A DNA stretch of 64,000 nucleotides. It comes from Litsea cubeba (taxonomy: Eukaryota; Streptophyta; Magnoliopsida; Laurales; Lauraceae). Under the pieces are notes generated by a model. That model worked only from the letters and a program-made list of their open reading frames with translations. It was not told where the DNA came from and did no database searches. The stretch lies in contig CM022948.1 of assembly GCA_012931725.1 (NCBI GenBank), positions 95,081,769-95,145,768 of the forward strand. The letters are read 5' to 3'. Position numbers and translations under genes: made by a program. This document shows, piece after piece, positions 14,451 to 23,258 of the stretch (within the stretch, counting starts at the first letter, position 1; each line of letters opens with the position of its first letter).

Positions 14451-15625
14451 GGGAATTCACACAAAAAGCACATGTCATCTCAGACCCCAAAGTTACAGAG
14501 TCGTCTCTTTAGGCAAGTCCTTGCTCCCAGTGTTGTTAAACTCTGAAAGGTGAAGCTGAAGCCCTCCACAATTACGATAAGCCAACTGGTGTGAAAGTGA
14601 TGAAACAGAATTCAAACTTCTAGCATGATGAACTGGTGTCATGTTCATCCCACGACTTCTGAAACCAACCCTTGATCCTATTCTTGTTGACTCACACCAA
14701 GCACTTTCATGTTCAGACAAACCTTGCACATAATACTAAAAAAAAAAAATTCCATCCTGAGAAGCTTATAGAGCTAACATAAGATTCAAGAACAAATATT
14801 CGCATTCCCTGTGGCCAAACTTATAGATCCGAGCCCACTTTTTATACAATCTAGCCACAAAAAAAAAGAGACTTTATCCAAAAAATTGTTGACATCTATT
14901 CCTCATCACTTCACGCATTCCAAGTGGCAATTTTTCCGTCGCCTTGAAAAATCCAGGGTTCAGTAATACCACCCAAAATCCATCTCAGGCATCAAACTAA
15001 AAACCCAAACATCTTATTCATACATAAATCTCAACCCTATAGAAAGAAACACAAAAACAGCAACCCCACATATTAATCCAACCCACAATACATCTCAAAA
15101 ATAAAATAAAATTATACTCGACTGTTGATTTGGCAAGATTTTATGGACTGACTGGGAGGAATAAAAAGAAACTCTTTGCTCTGCCCTAAACGAAAGACTA
15201 TGAATGAAGTGATACCGTTAATGTAATTAAATCAATTGATATTTTTTTAACAATCGAAATGGAAGATTCATATATAATCCAATCCATTCATAAAGGACCA
15301 ACAAAGATTATCATCGTACTCAACACATTTGCATTTAGAAAGTGAGTACATCCAGGCACAACCCAAAAAAAGTAAAAAGAACACATCAAAGAAGAAAAGC
15401 GAAAAAAAAGCTTCCTTTTTTAGTGTAAAAAAAAAAAGAAAGAAAGCTTTTTGAAAGGCGAAAAGAAGATAGAATCGATAGAAGAAAAAGCTTACAAGAG
15501 ACGGTAGTATCCTTCTTGAAGAGGGAGAGAGTGGAGCTCTTGCGGTCGGTGTTGATGCCGGAGCGATTTGAAGATCCGAGGGGTTGAACGACAGGGATCT
15601 GGATGCCTGCGAGCGTAAACGCCAT
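2150..15625 (-). CDS. SBE2: Starch-branching enzyme, class II (SBE2/BE2), 5' part; gene runs off the left edge
   Basis: Forms alpha-1,6 branches in amylopectin in plastids (glycoside hydrolase family 13). Coding exons, complement: 15496-15625, 13097-13254, 12579-12811, 10147-10245, 7821-7863, 7018-7077, 5772-5852, 2150-2266. All have GT/AG borders and matching phases, and give 307 codons. Residues 1 to about 60 look like a plastid transit peptide (S/T/R-rich, few acidic residues). An acidic variable region follows, then SIPPPGDGQKIYEIDP, typical of plant class II enzymes. The CBM48 module follows (GITYREWVPGAK, GDFNNWNP, DTPSGFKDSIPAWIKFSVQAPG, ending YYDPPEE). The GH13 catalytic barrel and the stop codon are not in the window; a full protein is usually about 830-880 aa. 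Start chosen at 15625 because the next residues match family N-termini. Introns reach about 3.5 kb and hold transposons. Identity is certain to class; whether the gene is functional cannot be judged without its 3' half. Confidence 0.93.
2475..3500. repeat. LTR-like and other unclassified repeat sequence in SBE2 intron 7
   Basis: Two stretches resemble pieces of plant LTRs. At about 2500-2775 an AT-rich promoter-like part is followed by a C-rich end containing CCCTAACCCTCGGGCC. At about 3180-3490 a TAATAAATG-type region is followed by pyrimidine-rich sequence and CTAGGGTTTTT. I could not pair termini or find target duplications, so they may be solo LTRs or unrelated repeats. Confidence 0.25.
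2914..3000 (-). repeat. 5'-truncated RTE-type LINE 3' end
   Basis: On the minus strand this reads EWRNRIHVADPNIVGQGFDDDD, which I recognise as the C-terminus of plant RTE-clade LINE reverse-transcriptase ORFs. It runs into a GAT-repeat tail (plus strand ATCATCATCATCAAAGCC). The imperfect inverted repeat CCAACTATGTTGGG inside it recurs in the other copies in this window. Confidence 0.6.
3842..4280 (+). repeat. Probable old Copia 5' LTR with primer-binding site
   Basis: TTGTTATCAGAGCGCC at about 4275-4290 resembles the initiator-tRNA-Met primer-binding site (TGGTATCAGAGC) of plant LTR retrotransposons. The roughly 430 bp before it has a TATA-like CTATTTAAAGC and the AT-rich texture of an LTR, and a gag remnant lies about 300 bp downstream. 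The left border is a guess. Confidence 0.4.
4588..5520 (+). pseudogene. Decayed Ty1/Copia gag fragment in SBE2 intron 7
   Basis: An ATG at 4588 begins a Ser/Glu-rich N-terminus. After an apparent frameshift near 4660 the frame reads LLNGNNYKDWVYYARMAIGG, the conserved start of plant Copia Gag (UBN2 family), followed by WNSENMSVKNWILKSM. Gag continues after an inserted LINE tail with LKKEIAGLKQDGLSTSNYCAKF and a basic GNGGRGRVQG region near 5470-5500. No zinc knuckle, protease, integrase or reverse transcriptase follows, so this is a truncated, nested and frameshifted relic that cannot move by itself. It lies on the strand opposite to SBE2. Confidence 0.65.
4919..5010 (-). repeat. RTE-type LINE tail nested in the Copia gag relic
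   Basis: The same ATCATCATCATCAAAGC...CAACTATGTTGGGTCGGCTACACGAATTC block as at 2914-3000 interrupts the gag reading frame. Gag-like coding resumes downstream near 5090, so the LINE inserted after the Copia element. Confidence 0.6.
8316..9502. mobile_element. Non-autonomous hAT-like DNA transposon in SBE2 intron 4
   Basis: The 8-bp direct repeat TCCTTGCC flanks the element at 8308-8315 and 9503-9510. The termini are inverted: the left end begins CAAGGATGAAAATCGCCCG, and the right end read on the minus strand begins CATGGATGAAAATATCGG. Sub-terminal regions are GC-rich with repeated TAGCGTAGCGG / CGTAGCGGCC words, while the centre is AT-rich with a purine-rich GAAGAAG stretch. An 8-bp duplication and sub-terminal short repeats are typical of hAT elements. 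No transposase frame is present. The short frames inside look like low-complexity chance frames. Confidence 0.75.
9504..14416. other. SBE2 introns 4 to 1, repeat-poor remainder
   Basis: Between the SBE2 exons (listed under the gene) the introns are AT-rich. About 13860-14400 contains diverged GGTGCTAG / AGGCGCTAGGTGC words of an unclassified repeat. Nothing else coding was recognised. Confidence 0.4.
14417..14449. repeat. Poly(G) homopolymer, 33 bp
   Basis: Thirty-three uninterrupted G, then T and GGG, in SBE2 intron 1. G runs this long are rare in plant nuclear DNA. The length could be a sequencing or polishing artefact. If real it would be strongly prone to G-quadruplex formation on this strand (poly(C) in the SBE2 transcript). 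Confidence 0.9.
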
Positions 15626-17135
15626 GAACTAGAACTAGAGCTAGGGCTTGAAGAAGAAGAAGAAGATGGAATTAGAGAGAGAGAAAGATCACGAGAGGAA
15701 AGCAGGGGTCGAGTACCGTAGAGAGAGAATTTCGGTTCAGAGGCAGAGATAGCAAGAACCGTGACGATAGACGAAGCAGTTTCAGAACTCGCGCTCTCTC
15801 TCACTACTACGCGTAACACTAGTATTGCGTGCTCCTGAGGACTAGTTAAGAATCTGCTCTCGCATTTTCCTTACTGCCCTACTGGAGAGAGTCTATGATG
15901 GTATAGACTATATATAGCCTGTATTTTTAAAAGAAATTCAAAATTGGATTTGAGGCCTACTTAAGATGAAATATTTGAAAATGCCATGAGAGTTATCCTT
16001 ATTGTAATTCCACAAAATTAAATGTTTTGCTCATACATATTGTGAATGGATTTCACTTAATTAAATACTATCCATAATCCACTTGGTCGGTACCTGATAG
16101 AAACCCAAGCCTCATGTTAAATAAAAAAAATAGAAGATAAGAGTTGTGGGTTCATTGAAAGATGACTGATTTGTCATACTATCACAACATAATATGTAAT
16201 GATATTATAATATAAATGCATTTTTTATAATAAAAAAGGATTGTATGTTTGATATGAAGCATCCTATAGAAAAATATTTAAATAGTTAATTACATGTTTA
16301 AGACATGTTCTCTAATAAAGAATCTTTAATTGTATCACAATAATATTATATTTTGGATTTTACTTAAAATTAGTTTGTCTTTGTTTTCAGCATCTGGTAA
16401 ATGCTTAGCTCACACACTACCGCAAATCTCTCACCGACAAAGAGATGAATCATTGATCGTTGAAATGGGTCGTGAAGTAATAATATTTTCAATTTCTCCT
16501 AAAATAAAAGTGATGTTGATATTTATTTATGTAATTTTTGTGACCAAATTGACATGTAAATATTGGATGTATTTGTGTAATGAGAAAATTTCATGCTCAT
16601 ATATTTATATTTATATTTATGACAGGAAAGAAAATTTAGAACCATCTCTATATATAATCTCTACTTAAAAATAAATTTATGTATTTACTTTTTACATGAA
16701 AAATAAAAAATGTGCACAACCAATTGACCAAATGACATATAGTGAAGAAATTAGTCCCTTCTCACCCACCTCCACAGAGGTAGCAGCTGACCCCTGACAG
16801 TGAGTACTACAGCTGCTTGCGTGAGCACCGTTTCATGTGACAGTGACTTCAACGGAATTGCAGAAGAGCCAAGTAGCGTATGGTGGGGCCTAGAGTGAAA
16901 AGAGTCTTTTTCGTTAGAACTCGAGAGTGGAGAGACATCCCAGCATCAGCCACGTGGAATTCAGATGAGAATTGAATGGGCGAAGTTGATCCCAGCTATT
17001 TTTTTTTATATGGAAGTTCCCAGACTACCCTTGGCCTTTTGGGCCAAATTAATTAAACGAACGAGTCTTCAACCATGTGGCAGTGGCAGTGGCAGTGGTA
17101 CTTCACTTCACTCGAATCGAGCCAAGACAAAAAAG
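15626..17135. other. SBE2 leader, promoter and intergenic DNA
   Basis: 15626-15830 is a purine/pyrimidine-rich leader of SBE2. Upstream of the TATA box the DNA is AT-rich. No further gene, RNA or clear transposon boundary was found up to the LTR element at 17141. Confidence 0.5.
15908..15917 (-). promoter_or_regulatory. Putative TATA box of SBE2
   Basis: CTATATATAG lies 283-292 bp upstream of the SBE2 start codon on the minus strand, followed downstream by a CT/GA-rich stretch (about 15650-15830) typical of a plant leader. The motif is self-complementary, so its direction comes only from position. The transcription start is not visible. Confidence 0.45.
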
Positions 17136-17140
17136 ATTGG

Positions 17141-17870
17141 TGTAAGTGCACAAAAATTCACGGACCCGGTGAGGGTGGTGTTCTTGCGACTCACTGAGGA
17201 GGACGAAGGCTGAGGCTCCCCGTCTCCTCGTTGATGATGGAAGGACCGATGCCTGAGAACCTGGAAGAGGGAGAAGAAACAGGTCAGAGGACCCTGGCTG
17301 TGGGCAGCGCAGGGCTCTCCGATGCCTAAGTCAGTATGTGTACTGGACAGTATGAGGAGATTTTGGAGAAGAAAGTGATACCAGTGTGTTTCTCTCAGAC
17401 GGGAGAGAGCCCCTTTTATAGAGGAGGAGAGGCGACAAGGAGGTGACCCTGTCAGGGAGCTATCCCATCGTGACATGTCGTGTCGCATCGGGCCATACCC
17501 TGGCGTCTGTGGACGCCGTTCTGTCAGAGGACGTGGGCGGCATGGGAGGCTCTGTCAGAGAGCGTGGGCGTGCCCTTGTCTTATCGCGCGTGCTCTAACG
17601 TGCTTAAGTGTCCAAGGGTAGACAGCTGTCAGGCCCTGCCTTGGCTAGCCCTGACCGAGGTCGGGGTTGTGACGCCGAGGTCTGGGAGCCGAGGGCGGAA
17701 GCCGAGGGCGGGAAGCCGAGGTGAGGCTTTTGCCGAAGTGGGAGCACTTGGCCGAGCAGGCGGAGCGCGGAGGTTTGAGATGAGCTATGCCGAGGTGGAT
17801 TAGCCGGCGCGGCAGTACGGGATGGAGAATCAGGCCAGTTATCCGGTGAGCTAGGAAATATCCCCACACA
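17141..17870 (-). repeat. 3' LTR of the Gypsy-type element
   Basis: 730 bp, starting TGTAAGTGCACAA and ending TATCCCCACACA on the plus strand. Relative to the other LTR it lacks 28 bp around 17397-17410, just next to the TATA box. Open frames inside it are present identically in the other LTR and are not treated as genes. Confidence 0.92.
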
Positions 17871-18041
17871 ATAGCCCCCCAGCTTCTGAGCTCAATAGAC
17901 TGCTCTTTGAGGTCAGAAGGTAAGTATCATGGAGGATGATTGGCTGGCAATGGACCAGAGCTAGAGGTCGGCATCACTGCTAAGCTGTAACAAGGTGCTT
18001 CTGCCGAGCTGGGAGAGTGGGTATCAAGAGGCGCTTATGGA

Positions 18042-19091
18042 GATCCCACTGGCTCGTCACCAGGGGCCTGTGCCGGGCATCTGGCGCGAGGGCCGCGATG
18101 CGCCTGCCGCACGCAATGGAGATCCCACTGGCTCGTCACCAGGGGCCTGTGCCGGGCATCTGGCGCGAGGGCCGAGATGCGCCTGCCGCACGCAATGGAG
18201 ATCCACTGGCTCGTCACCAGGGGCCTGTGCCGGGCATCTGGCGCGAGGGCCGAGATGCGCCTGCCGCACGCAATGGAGATCCCACTGGCTCGTCACCAGG
18301 GGCCTGTGCCGGGCATCTGGCGCGAGGGCCGCGATGCGCCTGCCGCACGCAATGGAGATCCCACTGGCTCGTCACCAGGGGCCTGTGCCGGGCATCTGGC
18401 GCGAGGGCCGAGATGCGCCTGCCGCACGCAATGGAGATCCCACTGGCTCGTCACCAGGGGCCTGTGCCGGGCATCTGGCGCGAGGGCCGCGATGCGCCTG
18501 CCGCATGCAATGGAGATCCCACTGGCTCGTCACCAGGGGCCTGTGCCGGGCATCTGGCGCGAGGGCCGAGATGCGCCTGCCGCACGCAATGGAGATCCCA
18601 CTGGCTCGTCACCAGGGGCCTGTGCCGGGCATCTGGCGCGAGGGCCGAGATGCGCCTGCCGCACGCAATGGAGATCCCACTGGCTCGTCACCAGGGGCCT
18701 GTGCCGGGCATCTGGCGCGAGGGCCGAGATGCGCCTGCCGCACGCAATGGAGATCCCACTGGCTCGTCACCAGGGGCCTGTGCCGGGCATCTGGCGCGAG
18801 GGCCGAGATGCGCCTGCCGCACGCAATGGAGATCCCACTGGCTCGTCACCAAGGGCCTGTGCCGGGCATCTGGCGCGAGGGCCGCGATGCGCCTGCCGCA
18901 CGCAATGGAGATCCCACTGGCTCGTCACCAGGGGCCTGTGCCGGGCATCTGGCGCGAGGGCCGAGATGCGCCTGCCGCACGCAATGGAGATCCCACTGGC
19001 TCGTCACCAGGGGCCTGTGCCGGGCATCTGGCGCGAGGGCCGAGATGCGCCTGCCGCACGCAATGGAGATCCCACTGGCTCGTCACCAGGG
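18042..19091. repeat. 79-bp tandem array inside the Gypsy-type element (13 copies plus a partial)
   Basis: Copies begin (GATCCCACTGGCTCGTCACC) at 18042, 18121, 18200, 18278, 18357, 18436, 18515, 18594, 18673, 18752, 18831, 18910 and 18989, with a partial copy from 19068. The period is 79 bp except one 78-bp unit. Units are nearly identical; the main variant is CCGCGATG versus CCGAGATG. The array is GC-rich, without spacers, and lies between gag and the 3' LTR. The plus strand of the unit has no stop codon in any frame, so all three plus frames stay open through the array, but that strand is antisense to gag. Confidence 0.95.
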
Positions 19092-19123
19092 GTACGAAGC
19101 TCTGGGCGACTAGTGGCGGCAGA

Positions 19124-19320
19124 GGACCGTGCGATCAAGGCTGACAGCAGAGGACCGTGCCGTCATGACGGTAGAGGGTCGTACGATCGAAGCCGACAGT
19201 AGAGGGTCGTACCGACGTCGTCGCAGCTGACGGCGCCATCGAAGCTGACAGTAGAGGACCGTGCCGTCAGAAATGACGGTAGAGGGTCGTGCGATCAAAG
19301 CTGACGGGCGGTCGAAGCTG
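19124..19320. repeat. Degenerate short tandem repeats beside the 79-bp array
   Basis: Diverged units of about 30-40 bp built on AGAGGACCGTGCGATCAAGGCTGACAG / AGAGGGTCGTACGATCGAAGC recur at least six times between the 79-bp array and the gag stop codon. They are much less uniform than the array, so they are older or drift under weaker homogenisation. Confidence 0.7.
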
Positions 19321-19337
19321 AAGAATGATTGGAGGCT

Positions 19338-20435
19338 TCAGCAGCCCCCCGAGCTGGAGGAGACTTCTGTCATGGAGGCGTCCGCCGAGATGGACGGTGC
19401 TGCGGAGCTGGAGGCATCCGCCGAGATGGAGGCATCCGCCGAGATGGACGCTGCCGCGGAGCTGGAGGCATCCGCCGAGATGGAGGCGTCCGCCGAGATG
19501 GAGGCGTCCGCCGAGATGGACGCTGCCTGTTGATTGTTGTTGAAATGCTTCTGGGCTCGGGCTTCGTCCGCTTCTTGCCTGACGAACTGGTTTACCCTGG
19601 TCATCAGTGCTGCCATAGTGACCACGGGATGCATGACCAGGTCCCTTCGAAGCTCGTTGCCTGGCAGGAGGGCTTGTTGGAAAGACAGGATCGCTATTGC
19701 ATCTGTAGTATCCTCGATCTGGCTGTAGACAGTCCAGAACCTTTTGGCGAACTGCGTGACGTTCTCGGTCTGCTTCATTCTGAGGGCCATCAGGTCGGCG
19801 GCCGACCTGGGGACGACCCTATGAGCTTGGAACTTCGTCGTGAAGGAATTCCGGAGCTGCTGCCAACTGTTGATTGATCCTTGGGGGAGTGCGCAGAACC
19901 ACTTTAGGGGGAGGTCCCCGAGGCTGGAAGAGAAGACTCTGCAGTTCAGGTGGCCTGCATCGCCCCACACCGTCATCCTCTGAGTGAAGTGCCGGAGGTG
20001 TGCTGCTGGATCCGAGGTTCCATCGTAAACGACGAACCTCTGGACTTTGAAATCTTCGGGAAGGGGGAAGCTCCTGATCTCTGGAGAGAGGGGAGATGTG
20101 CCGAGATCGTCAGAGTTCAGCCGAACTCGAGCGAAACCGGCAACCTCCATGTTCTGTCGTACTGCTTGCTCGATGTGCAGATCAAGCCACTTTCTGAAGT
20201 CGTGGTTGTTACCCGGGCTTTCGCCATGAGCTTGGTTGCTTTTGTTGTCCTTCAGGGTGCGCTTTTTGGAAGGTGGGGTCGAGGTCGAACCCCTAGAGGA
20301 TGAACCCGACTGAGTACCCTGCTGTTGGACGCTCGCTGGATTAGATCTTGCTCCTGATCTTTCCCGGTGGGGGACCGTCGGCAGCTGTGCCGACAGTGTC
20401 AGCGGTTCCTTTCCCTTTCTGGTTCTTCGAGGCAT
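19338..20435 (-). CDS. Gag-like protein of the Gypsy-type element
   Basis: 365 aa from the ATG at 20435; the frame stays open further upstream but only through the primer-binding region, so I start at MPRRTRKGK. A basic, Ser/Gln-rich N-terminal region is followed by RSFPLPEDFKVQRF and YDGTSDPAAHLRHF. The Retrotrans_gag core comes next (about residues 160-280), with LPLKWFCALPQGSINSW and FTTKFQAHR followed by MKQTENVTQFAKRF. The C-terminus is an unusual Ala/Ser/Asp tract built from hexapeptide repeats (ISADAS / SSAAAS) encoded by an 18-bp-type repeat at about 19370-19520. There is no zinc knuckle and no pol frame. It would form virus-like particles for RNA packaging. The frame is uninterrupted, agreeing with recent insertion. 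Confidence 0.85.
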   Translation of the reverse strand: MPRRTRKGKEPLTLSAQLPTVPHRERSGARSNPASVQQQGTQSGSSSRGSTSTPPSKKRTLKDNKSNQAHGESPGNNHDFRKWLDLHIEQAVRQNMEVAGFARVRLNSDDLGTSPLSPEIRSFPLPEDFKVQRFVVYDGTSDPAAHLRHFTQRMTVWGDAGHLNCRVFSSSLGDLPLKWFCALPQGSINSWQQLRNSFTTKFQAHRVVPRSAADLMALRMKQTENVTQFAKRFWTVYSQIEDTTDAIAILSFQQALLPGNELRRDLVMHPVVTMAALMTRVNQFVRQEADEARAQKHFNNNQQAASISADASISADASISADASSSAAASISADASISADASSSAAPSISADASMTEVSSSSGGC

Positions 20436-20485
20436 GGCGTTTGGGAAGATGGCTTTTTGTAGCGTTTCCCACAGACGGCGCCAAT

Positions 20486-21243
20486 TGTAAGTGCACAAAA
20501 ATTAACGGACCCGGTGAGGGTGGTGTTCTTGCGACTCACTGAGGAGGACGAAGGCTGAGGCTCCCCGTCTCCTCGTTGATGATGGAAGGACCGATGCCTG
20601 AGAACCTGGAAGAGGGAGAAGAAACAGGTCAGAGGACCCTGGCTGTGGGCAGCGCAGGGCTCTCCGATGCCTAAGTCAGTATGTGTACTGGACAGTAGGA
20701 GGAGATTTTGGAGAAGAAAGTGATACCAGTGTGTTTCTCCTCGGACCGGAGAGGAAGCCGTCCCTTTGCTGTTCTGGTTTGGCCCCTTTTATAGAGGAGG
20801 AGAGGCGACAAGGAGGTGACCCTGTCAGGGAGCTATCCCATCGTGACATGTCGTGTCGCATCGGGCCATACCCTGGCGTCTGTGGACGCCGTTCTGTCAG
20901 AGGACGTGGGCGGCATGGGAGGCTCTGTCAGAGAGCGTGGGCGTGCCCTTGTCTTATCGCGCGTGCTCTAACGTGCTTAAGTGTCCAAGGGTAGACAGCT
21001 GTCAGGCCCTGCCTTGGCTAGCCCTGACCGAGGTCGGGGTTGTGACGCCGAGGTCTGGGAGCCGAGGGCGGAAGCCGAGGGCGGGAAGCCGAGGTGAGGC
21101 TTTTGCCGAAGTGGGAGCACTTGGCCGAGCAGGCGGAGCGCGGAGGTTTGAGATGAGCTATGCCGAGGTGGATTAGCCGGCGCGGCAGTACGGGATGGAG
21201 AATCAGGCCAGTTATCCGGTGAGCTAGGAAATATCCCCACACA
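20486..21243 (-). repeat. 5' LTR of the Gypsy-type element
   Basis: 758 bp. On the coding (minus) strand it contains CTATAAAAGGGG (about 20784-20795), a well-formed TATA box for the element's own transcription. It ends next to the GGCGCC primer-binding region at 20485 and below. Confidence 0.92.
20786..20795 (-). promoter_or_regulatory. TATA box in the 5' LTR
   Basis: TATAAAAGGG on the minus strand, inside the LTR and oriented toward gag. The corresponding box in the other LTR is kept, but the sequence directly downstream of it is altered by the 28-bp difference. Confidence 0.6.
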
Positions 21244-21248
21244 ATTGG

Positions 21249-23258
21249 TAAGCCGGAAAGTTTTTCAGTGCGGATCTCTAATCAGAATATTCCACACCAC
21301 TTGACACTTGTGCTGTGAGTGTTTTTTGTGACTAAAACAACAGAAATGGACCCCCACCCCACTCCAATATTTTCAATCAAAATTTACCACCCCACCTTAC
21401 AGGAGCAGGTGATGGACATGTAGATGTAGGAGATGCTGAAGGAATAAGTTTTCAAGATAGAGAAGATATGGGCTCAGCATTGCTAGCTGTTTGGCAACAA
21501 GTAGCAGCCACAGAATTGATTTGAGACAGATGATTTGTAATTTTTATTTACAATATAGGTTCTAATTATGCTTATTTTTAAAAAATGAGTAGGATGATTT
21601 TTTTAGTGCGCTCGCTTGGATGCTCTGTAGTCCATTTGAATTGGTGCCTTTTGGATGAGAGTCAGAGGGATATCGCTTTTTGGATGGTCTGGATGAGTGT
21701 TCTCGCATGGTGATGCATGCACAATTTTTTTCCTAAAATGGTCATGGGGTTATTAGTCTTAAGACAGTGAAGTTTGCGGGACTGTCCAAAAGCATGAAAA
21801 TATGAATTTTAAGAGAGTTTGGATCCCTTGTAACAGCTATTGCAAGGGAGGTGTGCAACACATGTTAGGAACTCCATCCCACATGGAGATGATTTAAACC
21901 ATTCAACATGAATCCTATTCCCTCCGGCTGTTAAAAGATTGAACAACCACTTGAGAACATGATTTGGTTTTGACGTAGCAGCACTATTGATATGGTGCTA
22001 ATCACATTTTCGTCATATGTTCAATCGGATGGTGGGGCCAACTCCTATTGAACTAAAATTTAAAACTACACCTTAAACAATTGTGATTATAATTATGCAG
22101 GCCCTGTGTTACAGAATCCCCATGCTATAGCTGCGACAGGGGATCCAAATTTCAAATTCATTTTAAAAGTTTGAGTTGTCTCCCATGACCTGTTTGATAG
22201 AGAGAGACATCTGGTAATAAGAATTTTAGGGTGTAAAGTTATAAATATTCATGTGTGACAACAATGATCCATCCAAGAAATCTTTGGGGCTTCTCTCATC
22301 ATGAATATTAGGCCAGATCAGACCGATGGTCTAGATAACAGAAGTGCCGGCCTCCACCTATAGCATTATCACCTACACAGATGAGATTCAGTTTCAACTA
22401 CCATAACTAATTAGACAGTTAGGACTGAGAATGTCCAATGAACATAATACTAGCCATACAGCCTACATCTCATCCACATTTGGGCCAACAAATTTGGATG
22501 GTAATCTAGATTGACCATGTGTGGCTTTTCTTGGTTATTATCAATGCGTTTCTCTTGAAAAACGGGCTACCAATTGCATAGAAAACAGAATTTCTTTACG
22601 CTTAAAGAAACTGGGATGAAGCCCTGTTTGCATCGTCGGAATTCAGTTGCCTTGTGCTCAATTTACCTACAAATCCAATTGACTGGAACTCAGCACAAGG
22701 GTTATCCAAATCAAATTTTATAGCCTCTCTCATCTAAATCAAATTATGCACTAGCATAGAAAAAAATAGAAACCAACCACATGGTCAAGTGAAGAACCAG
22801 ATTCATATTGGTGAAGACAGGAATGCAGGTAGAGTTGTAAGTTGACATCAAAGCAAAACCTTCTAACTTCTAACCATACAATCAGTGTATAAATTTACAT
22901 ATGAATAGTAAAGAATTTGTATTTATAACTCTTGCGTGAGAGAGAATACATACATCTAGCTATTGGTGAACACAAAAATTACATATGAATAGAAAAGAAT
23001 GGTTTTTTCACTCAACAAATTTTACAAAGATCCTGATCCAAACATAGGAAAATGGACCACATCCCCACAACAAAACACCATCCTCATTCACTAGTTACCT
23101 CCCAGCTTAAGCTCCACCAGAACTGGCCGCCCCAGAAAACAACGGCAGAATAATGAGATGAGATGGAAGAAAAAATAGTTCCCGAAACCAATTCCTAACA
23201 CTTGTATCTCTGACTTGGAGCTCCTCTTGGTTATCTGAAGCAGTTAAAACTACAGGTT
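21249..23258. other. Intergenic DNA and NDR 3' UTR
   Basis: AT-rich sequence between the Gypsy-type element and the NDR stop codon. The last few hundred bases (about 22950-23258) probably include the NDR 3' untranslated region. No gene, RNA or bounded transposon was recognised. Confidence 0.5.

Larger units (their letters stand above)
17136..21248 (-). mobile_element. Young non-autonomous Ty3/Gypsy-type LTR retrotransposon (gag only)
   Basis: Two near-identical LTRs (17141-17870 and 20486-21243), both beginning TGTAAGTG and ending CCACACA, are bounded by the 5-bp duplication ATTGG (17136-17140 and 21244-21248). Coding sense is minus, so the 5' LTR is 20486-21243. The primer-binding region just inside it reads TTGGCGCCGTCTGTGGGAA, common in plant Gypsy elements. 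A G-run at the other end (GGGGGGCTAT) is the polypurine tract. The 2.6-kb interior encodes only a Gag-like protein, then short repeats and a 79-bp tandem array. No protease, reverse transcriptase, RNase H or integrase was seen, so mobilisation would need proteins from a partner element. The LTRs differ by a 28-bp indel and very few substitutions, which points to recent insertion. Confidence 0.92.

Noticed and set aside
15268..15819. 183-codon minus frame over the SBE2 start region
   Set aside because: It begins at a non-ATG codon, is in a different frame from MAFTLAGIQIP, is low-complexity Ser-rich and covers the leader and intron 1; a shadow of SBE2 exon 1.
17480..17869. Open frames of 74-107 codons repeated at 20853-21242
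   Set aside because: They lie wholly inside the two Gypsy-type LTRs, on both strands, with no domain; the repeated identity reflects LTR identity.
18042..19091. Regular repeat array considered as CRISPR-like
   Set aside because: The units are directly adjacent without unique spacers, inside a plant LTR element.
17995..19202. Three overlapping plus-strand open frames of 341-375 codons
   Set aside because: They are the three readings of one 79-bp tandem repeat with no plus-strand stop, lie antisense to the element's gag, and have no family resemblance. Described as a repeat instead of genes.
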